Source of the DNA: Burkholderiales bacterium
Lineage (GTDB): Bacteria; Pseudomonadota; Gammaproteobacteria; Burkholderiales; SG8-41
Direction: 5' to 3'
Assembly: GCA_026125585.1 (NCBI GenBank)
Contig: JAHCLD010000004.1
Span: forward strand, 1 to 34,334
DNA: 34,334 bases
The position numbers and the translations under genes are program-made. The notes beneath the pieces are model-generated. The model worked only from the letters and a program-made list of their open reading frames with translations, ran no database searches and was not told the origin of the DNA. Shown piece after piece: positions 8,079-16,179 of the stretch (positions within the stretch are counted from its first letter, which is position 1; every line of letters starts with the position of its first letter).

Positions 8079-9071
8079 CTACTGCATGCCGAAGGTGTAG
8101 CGGCTGCCGACGTTGGAATAAACCACCTGGTCCGGCATCTGCTGGCGCAGCATGTCGATGAAACGCTCGCCGGTGCAGTGCATCGGCACGATCACGTCGG
8201 GGTTGATGGCCTGCAGTTCCTTCAGCGTGTGCTGCAGGTAGTCCACGTGCGAGGGGCCGAGATGGAAACCGCCCATCACCGCGTGCACCTTGTCGACGTT
8301 GGCGGCCTTCATCGCGCTGCGCACCGTGTTGATGATGCCGGTGTGGCCGCAGGAGGAGATCACGACCAGGCCCTTGCCCTTGACGATGTAGCAGGTCGCG
8401 TGTTCGTCGGGGTGGGTGTCCTTGACCAGATTGCCGGCGCGCTCGGCTTCGGTGAAATGGTCGTCCACCACCAGCGAGCCGCCGGTGACCGTCTCGAAGG
8501 AATCGCGCTCGATGTAGCCCGACGTGAAGGCGCCGTCCAGCGCCTGCGGCTGCGGGCAGCACACCGGCATCACCTTCTGCGCCTCCAGCGCCGCGCGGTC
8601 GAGCGTGCACCAGGGCATCGGATCGCCGCCTTCCTTGATCCACTTGGTGCGGAACACCGTCTCGCCGCCGACGTAGAGCGCGATGTCGTCACGCATCTGC
8701 GCGCGGTGCTGCTTCACAAAACCCTGCAGCCCGCCGAAATGGTCGAGGTGGCCGTGGGACAGGATCAGCCCGTTGATCTTCGCGGGTTCGATGCCCAGCA
8801 GCTCGAAATTGCGGTTGATGATCTCCGGCGTGTAGCCGAAGTCGAGCACGTACTGCGCCTTCGCGCCGTCCTTCTCCGAGGTCAGGTGCAGCGACAGGCC
8901 CCACTCGCAGGCGAAGGTGCTCTCCGGCCGGCCGTAGATGCGGCCGACGTGCTCGACCTGCACGTGCGGATGCGTCATGCGCGGCAGGAAGCGCTCGTAG
9001 CGGGAATCGACGAGCACGCGGACGCTGAGGGCGTCGACGACGGGGGCGGTGAACGGGCTGTTGGCGACCAT
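8079..9071 (-). CDS. Metallo-beta-lactamase-fold hydrolase, COG1237 type
   Basis: The 330-residue cytoplasmic protein carries the metal motif HGHLDH (residues 106-111, in LSHGHLDHFGG), a second metal region CGHTGIINT (about 241-249), GGFHLG (about 267) and PMHCTGERF (about 296). This set fits the COG1237 branch of the MBL superfamily, which includes dihydropterin-linked phosphate synthase-like hydrolases; the actual reaction is not readable. The start at 9071 has GGAGG upstream and gives an MVANSPF terminus. The gene is last in a minus-strand operon after a mandelate-racemase-type enzyme and a Bug gene, so it probably opens a ring, lactone or ester made in that pathway. A decayed copy of its 3' end lies at 3529-3686. 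Confidence 0.9.
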   Translation of the reverse strand: MVANSPFTAPVVDALSVRVLVDSRYERFLPRMTHPHVQVEHVGRIYGRPESTFACEWGLSLHLTSEKDGAKAQYVLDFGYTPEIINRNFELLGIEPAKINGLILSHGHLDHFGGLQGFVKQHRAQMRDDIALYVGGETVFRTKWIKEGGDPMPWCTLDRAALEAQKVMPVCCPQPQALDGAFTSGYIERDSFETVTGGSLVVDDHFTEAERAGNLVKDTHPDEHATCYIVKGKGLVVISSCGHTGIINTVRSAMKAANVDKVHAVMGGFHLGPSHVDYLQHTLKELQAINPDVIVPMHCTGERFIDMLRQQMPDQVVYSNVGSRYTFGMQ

Positions 9072-9121
9072 GTGTTTTCCTCCGGTTGTCGGTTGGGGCG
9101 AATGCCTGCGGGGATGGAACG

Positions 9122-10090
9122 TCAGTCCACTTTCGCACCCGAAGCCTTGACGACCTTGTTCCATTTTTCGACCTCGGATTTGACGTATGCCGTCATGAAC
9201 TCCGGGGTGCTGGGCGCGGGCTCCGCACCCAGGGTCGCGAGCTTTTCGATGATGTCGGGCATGGCCAGGATCTTTCCGACTTCGCCATTGATCCTGGCAA
9301 TCACGTCTTTCGGGGTGCCCGCCGGCACCTGCATGCCGTACCACTGCGTCACTTCGTATCCCGGCAGTCCCGATTCCGCGATCGTCGGCAAATCCGGGAC
9401 CAGTTTGGAGCGTTTGGCGGTCGTGACGCCGAGGGCCCTGAGCTTGCCCGATTGGGTGTGCGGAATCGCGATGGTGAGCGGGCTGAACAGCATCGAGGTT
9501 TCACCAGCCAGCACGGAAGTCAGCGCCGGCGGGCTGCCCTTGTACGGCACGTGCAGGATGTTGACGCCGGCCATCGATTTGAAGAGTTCTCCCGCGAGGT
9601 GTGCGGGCGTGCCGCTGCCGCTGGACGCATAGTTCAGGTCTCCCGCCCTGGCTTTGGCGAGGGCGATGAGTTCCTTGACGTTCCTGACCGGCAGGGTCGG
9701 ATGCGCGACCAGCATGTTGGGCACATACGCGATGATGCTGACCGGCAGCAAGTCCCGGAAAGTGTCGTAGGGGAGCTTGTACATGCTGGGCGCGATCGTG
9801 AAGGCGGCCGTGTGCACGAGCAGCGTGTGCCCGTCGGGCGCGCTTTTGGTGACCGCGGTCACGGCGGCGATGCCGCCCGCGGTGGCCCTGTTTTCCACGA
9901 TGACCGGCTGCCGCCAGGCTTCGTTCATTTTCTGCGCCATGGCCCTGATGATCGTGTCGGGGGCCGAGCCCGCGGCGGTGGCGATCGAAATCGTGACGGT
10001 TTTGCCCGGGTAGGACTGGGCATGCGCGCCGGTTGTACTGATCACGAACAGGGCCGGCAGGGCGGCCAGTATTTTGAAGCCGTGTTTCAT
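9122..10090 (-). CDS. Bug/TctC-type periplasmic solute-binding protein
   Basis: This 322-residue protein has a signal peptide ending GAHAQ and a mature chain beginning SYPGKTVTISIATAAG. Landmarks are SAPDTIIRAMAQKM, VIVENRATAGG, APDGHTLLVHT, the second-lobe ILHVPYKGSPPALTSV and a terminal SEVEKWNKVVKASG. The ATG at 10090 is preferred because GGAGAA precedes it; an upstream in-frame ATG at 10114 gives an unlikely leader. It lies 33 bases after the enolase-superfamily gene and 50 bases before the MBL gene, so all three are probably co-transcribed. The binding protein likely collects the substrate of those two enzymes. No permease gene is adjacent. Confidence 0.92.
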   Translation of the reverse strand: MKHGFKILAALPALFVISTTGAHAQSYPGKTVTISIATAAGSAPDTIIRAMAQKMNEAWRQPVIVENRATAGGIAAVTAVTKSAPDGHTLLVHTAAFTIAPSMYKLPYDTFRDLLPVSIIAYVPNMLVAHPTLPVRNVKELIALAKARAGDLNYASSGSGTPAHLAGELFKSMAGVNILHVPYKGSPPALTSVLAGETSMLFSPLTIAIPHTQSGKLRALGVTTAKRSKLVPDLPTIAESGLPGYEVTQWYGMQVPAGTPKDVIARINGEVGKILAMPDIIEKLATLGAEPAPSTPEFMTAYVKSEVEKWNKVVKASGAKVD

Positions 10091-10123
10091 CGTTTTCTCC
10101 ACATCGACATGCATTGACGGAAC

Positions 10124-11269
10124 CTATTTTGCCGAGAATTCCCTGAGCACATCCAGGTCGGGGGCAAAGCCGATGCCCGCGGCACTGCTCAGGGTGACGA
10201 ATCCCTCCGAAACCCGGATGTCACCGGGCATCAGCAATTCGCGCAGGGGATTGGGATTCGCGTCGAACTCGCCCCAGCCCGAGCCGCCGGCGGCGCCCAG
10301 AAGGTTGAGCGACGACATCAGGCCGACGGAGCTGCCCAGCCAGTGCGGACAGAATTTGATGCCCGCGGCAATGGCGCGGCGCCCCAGGGGCAGGCATTCC
10401 GTGAATCCACCCCACTTTCCCATGTCGGGCTGCAGGAACTTCAACGCCCCGCTCTCGATGAATCCGTCGAAGGCCGCGCGTCCCCTGGCATTTTCTCCGG
10501 CGGCCAGCGGCAGCGCGCTGGTGCCGGCCAGCGTTTTCCATGCGCTGAGCGGCTCGTCCCCGGCAATGGGTTCCTCCATCCATACGGGGTCGAACTCGGC
10601 GAATTTCCGGATTTCCTTCTCCGCCTGCGCGACGGTCCAGCGCTGGTTTGCGTCGTACATCAGTTTTCCGGATTCGCCCAGTATGGTCCTGAGCTCGGCG
10701 GAATTCTTCAGGTCGACGGCGGACTCCATGCCGACTTTGAGTTTCGCCGCCCGGAATCCGTTCTTGACCGCCTGCTCGGCCAGCGGGCCGGGTTCATCGG
10801 GACTCAGGCCGCTGGCATACACTTCCACCCTGGATACGCCGCCGAAATACTGCCAGAGGGGCTTCCCGGCGCGTTTTGAAACCAGATCCCACAGCGCGTT
10901 GTCGATGCCCGCGGCAATCTGGGCGAAAGGGCCGGGCTCCCCCGCGGTGACCGCCGGAATGCGCAGCGCCTTTTCCAGGGTGCGAAACACCTGCTGGGGG
11001 CCTTCGAAATCGCGATCGGTGATGATCGGCGCGGCCACATGGTTGATGAGGTCCGCGCGGTGATGCGCCCCGCGGGGCGGATAGTTGCACCAGACTTCCC
11101 CCCAGCCCTGCGCGCCGTCGTCGCCGGTGATCCGGATCAGCAGCGCGCTGCGGGAGGTCAACGTCCGCCAGGAATTCCGGACCGGCTTCGCAATGGGCGC
11201 TTCCAGGACAAAGGTACTGATTTCCCCGATGCGGACCGGCGCGGACGCATCGACTGAAGAATGGCTCAA
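10124..11269 (-). CDS. Enolase-superfamily enzyme, mandelate racemase / sugar-acid dehydratase type
   Basis: The 381-residue protein shows the superfamily pattern: Lys176-Leu-Lys178 (AAKLKVG), metal-binding Asp206 (YDANQ), Glu233 (MEEP) and Glu259 (AGEN), then Asp282 (PDMGKWGG) and His309 (FCPHW). The Asp-His dyad plus KxK is the mandelate racemase subgroup, which also contains many acid-sugar dehydratases. This chemistry differs from the lysine-only enzyme at 4758. The start is a TTG at 11269, six bases after GGAG; a longer frame to 11446 runs into the DUF2235 relic and is not credible. It heads the operon with a Bug gene and an MBL hydrolase. The substrate is probably a hydroxy-acid or sugar acid, but that is family-based inference. 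Confidence 0.88.
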   Translation of the reverse strand: MSHSSVDASAPVRIGEISTFVLEAPIAKPVRNSWRTLTSRSALLIRITGDDGAQGWGEVWCNYPPRGAHHRADLINHVAAPIITDRDFEGPQQVFRTLEKALRIPAVTAGEPGPFAQIAAGIDNALWDLVSKRAGKPLWQYFGGVSRVEVYASGLSPDEPGPLAEQAVKNGFRAAKLKVGMESAVDLKNSAELRTILGESGKLMYDANQRWTVAQAEKEIRKFAEFDPVWMEEPIAGDEPLSAWKTLAGTSALPLAAGENARGRAAFDGFIESGALKFLQPDMGKWGGFTECLPLGRRAIAAGIKFCPHWLGSSVGLMSSLNLLGAAGGSGWGEFDANPNPLRELLMPGDIRVSEGFVTLSSAAGIGFAPDLDVLREFSAK

Positions 11270-11414
11270 TGTGGTCTCCTGCTCAGGACAAATCGGGGAA
11301 GTGTAACTTCTTTTGCGCCTTCGCCGATTCGAGGGTCCGGCCGGTCCGGCATATGTTGCGGTGTTTTCTTCGCGGTGTTTTTCAGGCATTGGGTCCGGCC
11401 GCCGTTCCGGACTG

Positions 11415-11618
11415 GCGTTCAGTCGACCAGTTCGATGTCGTCCCAATCCCTTTCCTGCAGCAACTGCTTCAGTGGGGCTGCTAGAAAGCGACCGCTGCGT
11501 CGTCGAAGCGCTTTTTCACGCTGCGGTGGAGCAGCGGCTCGACCGTGCGGTACTTCGAGCGGCCGAGGATCTTGTACATGCCCTTGTATTCGTTGTGTAT
11601 CTTTGCGCGGTGGCGGGC
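11415..11618 (-). pseudogene. Relic of the 3' end of a DUF2235 gene (duplicate of 14939-15143)
   Basis: The segment copies about 204 bases around the end of the intact DUF2235 gene, in the same orientation. The first 59 bases are identical, and by hand about 17 positions differ over the whole length (near 92% identity). A one-base deletion and clustered changes near 11473-11490 break the frame, so only the tail LKQLLQERDWDDIELVD before the stop remains readable. Homology ends near 11618, some 30 bases before the TctAB stop. The relic and the intact gene enclose the TctC-TctAB pair as a direct repeat. The flanking bases 11270-11414 hold no gene. Confidence 0.88.
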
Positions 11619-11651
11619 CGACCGGCCCTTGGTCTTTCGTCCGGCGTCCGC

Positions 11652-13622
11652 TCAGTCCAGCGGCCAGGGCATGTCCACGGCGGCCTGCAGCAGGCCCGCC
11701 GGGTACTGCAGCACGAAGAAGTGCCCGAACACGCTCATGACCGCGACCGCGGCCAGTGCGCTGGCCACGGCCCAATGCCATCGCACACCGGCCTTGATTC
11801 GCAGGAAAGCCGTGATGTAGATGAAGATGCCGATGATGAAGCCGAAGACGCCGATCGCGGCCAGCAGCGCCAGTATCCAGCCCTGGAAATGCAGGTCGCC
11901 GTGGGTGGGCCGGTCGTCGCCGCCCCAGTCGCGCTCGGCGTCGAAGAACACGTAGTCGGGCTGCCTGCGGGTGAACTGCAGCGCGGTGGCGGCCAGCAGC
12001 GCCAGGGTGATCAGCGTCACCGTGACCGGAAACACCTTGCCCAGAAACTGGAGATGCCAGGTGTCGTAAACCGCGTACAGGCAGATCGCGATCAGCAGCC
12101 CCAGGAAAACGGCCTGCGGCGCCCTGCCGGCCGGCGCATGCGGCCCCGTCGCCGTGAGCGGTTCGCGCGGCACCTTCATGCGGATCGCCAGGTAGATGGA
12201 GACGGCGCTCAGCGCCAGGATCAGCAGCACGCCGCTGCGCTGGAGGAAGGAGGCACCGTAAACCTGGATCGACTGGTAGACCGATGCATCGAGGCGCATC
12301 GACAGCACGAAACCGATCAGGAATGCAGGCCGCGACCAGCCGAAACGCTTCATGTACATGCCGAAAATACCGAGCACGAATAGCGCGATCAGATCCTCCC
12401 AGGCGCGCGTGGCCTGGAACGCCGCGAAATAGACGATGACGATCATGAAGGGCGCGATCAGCATGAAGGGCACCAGCGTTATGCGCGCGATCGGTTTCGC
12501 CAAGAACAGGCAGATGCCCGCGCCGATGACGTTGGCGATGGCGAGCGACCAGATGATGATGAAGGTGAGGTCGAGGTGGCGCTCCATCATGCCGATTCCC
12601 GGCTCCACCCCGATCAGGACCAGGGCGCCGAGGAACAGCGCCATGCTGCCGGAGCCCGGAATGCCGAACATCAGCGTGGGGATCAGCGCGCCGCCGTTGT
12701 CCGCATTGTTGGAGGCTTCCGGGCCGATCACCCCGCGGATGTCGCCCTTGCCGAACTGCGAGCGGTCTTTCGCCGATTGCATGGTATGGCCGTAGGCCAC
12801 CCAGTTGGTGACTGCGCCGCCCAGGCCCGGCAGCGCGCCGATGAACACGCCGAGCGCCGAACAGCGCACCACCAGCCACTTGTGCCTCAGCGTTTCGCGA
12901 AACCCCCGCAGTGTGCCGGCGCCGAGCTCGGCCATGGACGAGATGCTCGTCCGTTTGCGCATCACTTCCACGATCTCGGGGATCGCGAACATCGCGAGGC
13001 CGACGATCACCAGCGGCAGGCCGTCGCTGAGGTAGATCGTGTCGAAGGTCAGGCGGTCTTCGGCCGTTGCGGGCGCGGCGCCGATGCTGCCGAAGAGCAG
13101 GCCCATGCCGCACATGATCAGGCCCTTGATCGCGCTGGTCCCCGTCAGCATGCCGACCATCGTCAGCGCCAGCACGACCAGCATCAACTGCTCGCCGAAT
13201 CCCACCGCCAGTATCAGCGGTCGCGCGAATTGGATCGCCAGCGTCAGCATCAGCGCGCCGAACAGCCCGCCCAGCAGGGACGCCGAGAAGGCCGCGCCCA
13301 GCGCGCGCGCGGCCTCGCCGCGCCGGGCCAGCGGATGGCCGTCCATGATCGTCGCCTGGGCGCTCGAGGTGCCGGGAATGCCGATCAGCACGGCGGGGAA
13401 GGTGTCCGAGGTGTTGGTGACCGCCAGCAGGCCGATCATCATCGGCAGCACCAGCGTCGGATCGCCGCCGTAGACGAAGGGCAGCAGCAGCGACAGCGCG
13501 GCGATGCCGCCCAGGCCCGGCAGTATGCCCACCACCAGGCCGAGCAGCACCCCGCCCAGCAGGAACAGCAGGTGCTGCACGCTGGCGAGCGTGTACAGCG
13601 CCTGCAGGAGCTCCGCTTGCAT
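11652..13622 (-). CDS. TctA-TctB fusion, tripartite tricarboxylate transporter permease
   Basis: The 656-residue protein joins two subunits that are usually separate. Residues 1 to about 490 are the large TctA permease with about a dozen membrane segments, including GILPGLGGIAAL near residue 33 and the related repeat GALPGLGGAVTNW near 270, the hallmarks of TctA. After a short linker (about 485-505) residues to 656 form a four-helix TctB-like domain (PF07331 type). TctA and TctB form the membrane part of sodium- or proton-coupled carboxylate uptake with a TctC/Bug receptor. It follows a Bug gene by 28 bases. No strong ribosome binding site is seen, which suggests translational coupling. It is the only permease in the window and may serve several of the orphan Bug proteins. 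Confidence 0.92.
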   Translation of the reverse strand: MQAELLQALYTLASVQHLLFLLGGVLLGLVVGILPGLGGIAALSLLLPFVYGGDPTLVLPMMIGLLAVTNTSDTFPAVLIGIPGTSSAQATIMDGHPLARRGEAARALGAAFSASLLGGLFGALMLTLAIQFARPLILAVGFGEQLMLVVLALTMVGMLTGTSAIKGLIMCGMGLLFGSIGAAPATAEDRLTFDTIYLSDGLPLVIVGLAMFAIPEIVEVMRKRTSISSMAELGAGTLRGFRETLRHKWLVVRCSALGVFIGALPGLGGAVTNWVAYGHTMQSAKDRSQFGKGDIRGVIGPEASNNADNGGALIPTLMFGIPGSGSMALFLGALVLIGVEPGIGMMERHLDLTFIIIWSLAIANVIGAGICLFLAKPIARITLVPFMLIAPFMIVIVYFAAFQATRAWEDLIALFVLGIFGMYMKRFGWSRPAFLIGFVLSMRLDASVYQSIQVYGASFLQRSGVLLILALSAVSIYLAIRMKVPREPLTATGPHAPAGRAPQAVFLGLLIAICLYAVYDTWHLQFLGKVFPVTVTLITLALLAATALQFTRRQPDYVFFDAERDWGGDDRPTHGDLHFQGWILALLAAIGVFGFIIGIFIYITAFLRIKAGVRWHWAVASALAAVAVMSVFGHFFVLQYPAGLLQAAVDMPWPLD

Positions 13623-13650
13623 TTACGCGGCCGTGATGCCGTTGCCCGGT

Positions 13651-14748
13651 TTACTCGATCGTGAGGTTATGGTCGGTCTTGAAGTAGTTCTTGAGCCAGG
13701 CCCAGGCTTCGGGCTTGAAGGACGTGGCGTCCTTGATGATGGGTATTGCCGCCTCGCCGATGAACTGCGGGTAACCCTCGATGACCTGGGCCGCATGCTT
13801 CTCGAATTCCGGATCCTTCAGGATGCCGGCCACGGCCGCGCGCCAGGCCTCGACGACCGGTTTCGGCGTGCCGGCGGGCAGGAAGATGCCTTTGTTCAGC
13901 ATGGTCATCATCTTGTTGACCGATTGCCAGGCGTCGAAGGCGGGCCCCGAGGGCTTCTTGCCGAACATCAGCTCGTAGGCTTCGCCGACGTGGGGCAGGT
14001 CGGGCATGTTCGGATCGCGCACGAGCACGCCCCTGGTGTCGGTGATGCCCATTGAATACAGCGGCACCGCCTTGCCCGCCTTGACCAGCTTCGACGCGGC
14101 GCCGAGATAACCGGGCATCGAGTCGTAGTTGATGTTCAGCTCGTTGCGCTCGAAGGCCAGGCGCACCGGCCCGCGGTTCATGCCCCAGACATACTTCGGC
14201 TTGAGGCCGAGCAGTTCGAAGCTGATCACGGTGCGCGCCTCGCCGGAACTGGCGTTCTGTCCGCCGAAGATCAGCGACTGGCCCTTGAGCCTGGTGATGT
14301 CCTTCGGGCCGCGCAGGCCGAGCGCGGGCGTGGAATAGACCACCACGCCCTGCGGCGAGAGCAGCACCGGCACCCACTTGTCCAGCGCGAACTTCACCCG
14401 CGAGCGCTCGAACACGAAGCTGCCCACCGTGGTGGCCGAGATCACGACGGCATGCGTGCCGTCCGCGACCGCGCGCTCCTGGAAACGGTTGGCGCCGGGG
14501 ATCGAGCGCGCTCCGGGCACGTTGAGCACGATGATCGTCGGCTTGCCCGGCAGGTGTTTTTCGAGGAAAGGCTGGAGCGCGCGGATATAGACGTCCGAGC
14601 CGCCGCCCGGCGCGAAGGGCACGGTCACCAGGATGCGTTTGCCCGCGAAATCGACTTTTTGCGCCGAAGCCTGTGTCGCCGGCAGCAGCGCCGTGCAGGC
14701 GGCAATGGCCATCAGAACGGTTTTCTTCAACGAATGACGCAAATGCAT
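13651..14748 (-). CDS. Bug/TctC-type solute-binding protein partnered with the TctAB permease
   Basis: The 365-residue protein is longer than the usual 320-330. It has a signal peptide (about 1-33, ending ASAQ) and a first lobe with RILVTVPFAPGGGSDVYIRALQ. The second lobe lacks the common PYKG motif and instead reads GMNRGPVRLAFERNELNINYDS. This long variant is typical of receptors encoded directly beside TctAB genes. The ATG at 14748 follows GAGGAG closely; an upstream ATG at 14868 would give no signal peptide at the right place. With the permease gene 28 bases downstream, this is the one complete tripartite tricarboxylate transporter of the window. The ligand is not readable. Confidence 0.9.
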   Translation of the reverse strand: MHLRHSLKKTVLMAIAACTALLPATQASAQKVDFAGKRILVTVPFAPGGGSDVYIRALQPFLEKHLPGKPTIIVLNVPGARSIPGANRFQERAVADGTHAVVISATTVGSFVFERSRVKFALDKWVPVLLSPQGVVVYSTPALGLRGPKDITRLKGQSLIFGGQNASSGEARTVISFELLGLKPKYVWGMNRGPVRLAFERNELNINYDSMPGYLGAASKLVKAGKAVPLYSMGITDTRGVLVRDPNMPDLPHVGEAYELMFGKKPSGPAFDAWQSVNKMMTMLNKGIFLPAGTPKPVVEAWRAAVAGILKDPEFEKHAAQVIEGYPQFIGEAAIPIIKDATSFKPEAWAWLKNYFKTDHNLTIE

Positions 14749-14942
14749 GAACTCCTCCTCGCTTCGTTGTGGATGGGCCAAAACCGCCGCGGTCATCCGG
14801 GGGTGTCGACGATCTGCGTCGTCTGCATGACCCTTTGCCCGGCCGGCACGCTTTGCGCAGCGTGCCACACACGGGTGCCGGGCGTCACTCTAGCCCCTGC
14901 CGCCGATGCGGTCAATTAAGTTAGACGCCGCGACGCCAGCGT

Positions 14943-15953
14943 TCAGTCGACCAGTTCGATGTCGTCCCAATCCCTTTCCTGCAGCAACTGCTTCAGCGCG
15001 GGGCTGTTGTAGGCGACCGCTGCGTCGTCGAAACGCTTTTTCACGCTGCGGTGGAGTAGCGGCTCGACCGTGCGGTACTTCGAGCGGCCGAGGATCTTGT
15101 ACATACCCTTGTATTCGTTGTGCATCGCCGCCCGGTGGTCGGGCTTGAGGCTGGCCAGGAAATGGCGCTCGAAGGCGAGCCCGAAGCCGGAGGCCTCGCG
15201 CGTCATCCACTGTCCGGCGAAATCGCCCAGCGCATGGTCCTCGTAGCCGCCGCCGATGTCGGTGTGCACGCCGGCGAACCAGACCTGCCGCAGGTCGATG
15301 CCCTCCTTGGCCTCCCACAGGGACGGCAGGAAATCCTCTCGGCGCTCGTCGATCGCGACCGCGTGGCGGGCGTGCCGGATGATCTTGCTGGGCTGCGTGT
15401 CGTGAAAAAGATAGCGGCCGGTGTTCAGCGTGCCGAGGAAGGGCGCGGGAATGCCCAGCGCGCCCACGGTGTCCCACACGCCGATGAACTCGATCGGCGA
15501 GATGTCGGCGACCGCATGATCCCTGCGGAACTGCTTCGATTTCGGCGCATCCGGCACCGAGTTCGCGCTGCGCTCGCGGTACAGCTCGTAGGCCCCGGGA
15601 ATTTTTTCCGCGTGCGCGCGTTTCAGGATGCCGCAGTTGCGGATGAACCCGGCCAGCGAGCGCACCGTGTAGGCGCCGCGGCTGAATCCGAAAAAGAACA
15701 GGGCATCGCCGGGCGCGTAGTTGTGCACGATGAAGCGGTAACAATCCATGATGTTCTTGTCGAGCCCCGCGCCGGTGGCGCCGCCGCTGATCGAATCGCC
15801 CTCGGTGCCCACGCCCCAGTCGTAGTACACGACCTGGCGGGCGCCGCCGGCCCCGGCCGGCGCGATGCCGCGCGCGAGGCGCATCAGGTGGGTGGGATTT
15901 TCGGACTCCGGCGATTGCCAGGTGCCGTCGGAGCAGATGACGATTCGTTTCAT
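14943..15953 (-). CDS. DUF2235 alpha/beta-hydrolase-like protein
   Basis: The 336-residue protein opens with MKRIVICSDGTWQSPE and contains GFSRGAYTVRSLAGFIRNCG, a nucleophile elbow with Ser91, plus WDTVGALG and VWFAGVHTDIGGGYED. These are the signatures of DUF2235. The domain resembles alpha/beta hydrolases and is shared with Tle1-type phospholipase effectors of type VI secretion. No VgrG, immunity or secretion gene is adjacent and there is no signal peptide, so a cytoplasmic hydrolase is as likely as an effector. The start has no strong ribosome binding site. Its last 200 bases are duplicated as a relic at 11415-11618, so the present tail may be the incoming copy. Confidence 0.85.
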   Translation of the reverse strand: MKRIVICSDGTWQSPESENPTHLMRLARGIAPAGAGGARQVVYYDWGVGTEGDSISGGATGAGLDKNIMDCYRFIVHNYAPGDALFFFGFSRGAYTVRSLAGFIRNCGILKRAHAEKIPGAYELYRERSANSVPDAPKSKQFRRDHAVADISPIEFIGVWDTVGALGIPAPFLGTLNTGRYLFHDTQPSKIIRHARHAVAIDERREDFLPSLWEAKEGIDLRQVWFAGVHTDIGGGYEDHALGDFAGQWMTREASGFGLAFERHFLASLKPDHRAAMHNEYKGMYKILGRSKYRTVEPLLHRSVKKRFDDAAVAYNSPALKQLLQERDWDDIELVD

Positions 15954-16179
15954 GGGCGCTTTGGAAAAAATGAAGAGTCCTATTCTATAGCCGGTTGTCC
16001 GAAATCCGGCTGTTCCGCTTCCGGCGGCGGCCTGCTTTTCCGTGAATCCGCCGTGCTTCGGCGGGAACGGGACAGCGCCCGGCTTTCAGCGGCCGCGCCC
16101 CCGCGATGTCGTGTCTTCCCGAGCATGACGGGTGCGCTCCGGGGAGGCCAGATGCCGGTCTGAACGAATCCGTTCCGGT

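Noticed and set aside
11270-11446. N-terminal extension of the mandelate-racemase-type gene
   Set aside because: It reads through the DUF2235 relic in another frame and has no support from family length; TTG at 11269 has a good ribosome binding site.
12576-13664. A 362-codon plus-strand frame within the TctAB gene
   Set aside because: Rich in Arg, Gln, His and Ala, as expected for the reverse of a membrane-protein gene; no recognisable domain.
14943-15953. DUF2235 protein as a type VI secretion effector
   Set aside because: No VgrG, PAAR, adaptor or immunity gene is adjacent; left as a hydrolase-like protein of unknown role.
16048-16064. CCGCCG-TGCTT-CGGCGG hairpin between the HD-GYP and DUF2235 genes
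   Set aside because: No T-tract on either strand and no clear position after a stop codon; not called as a terminator.
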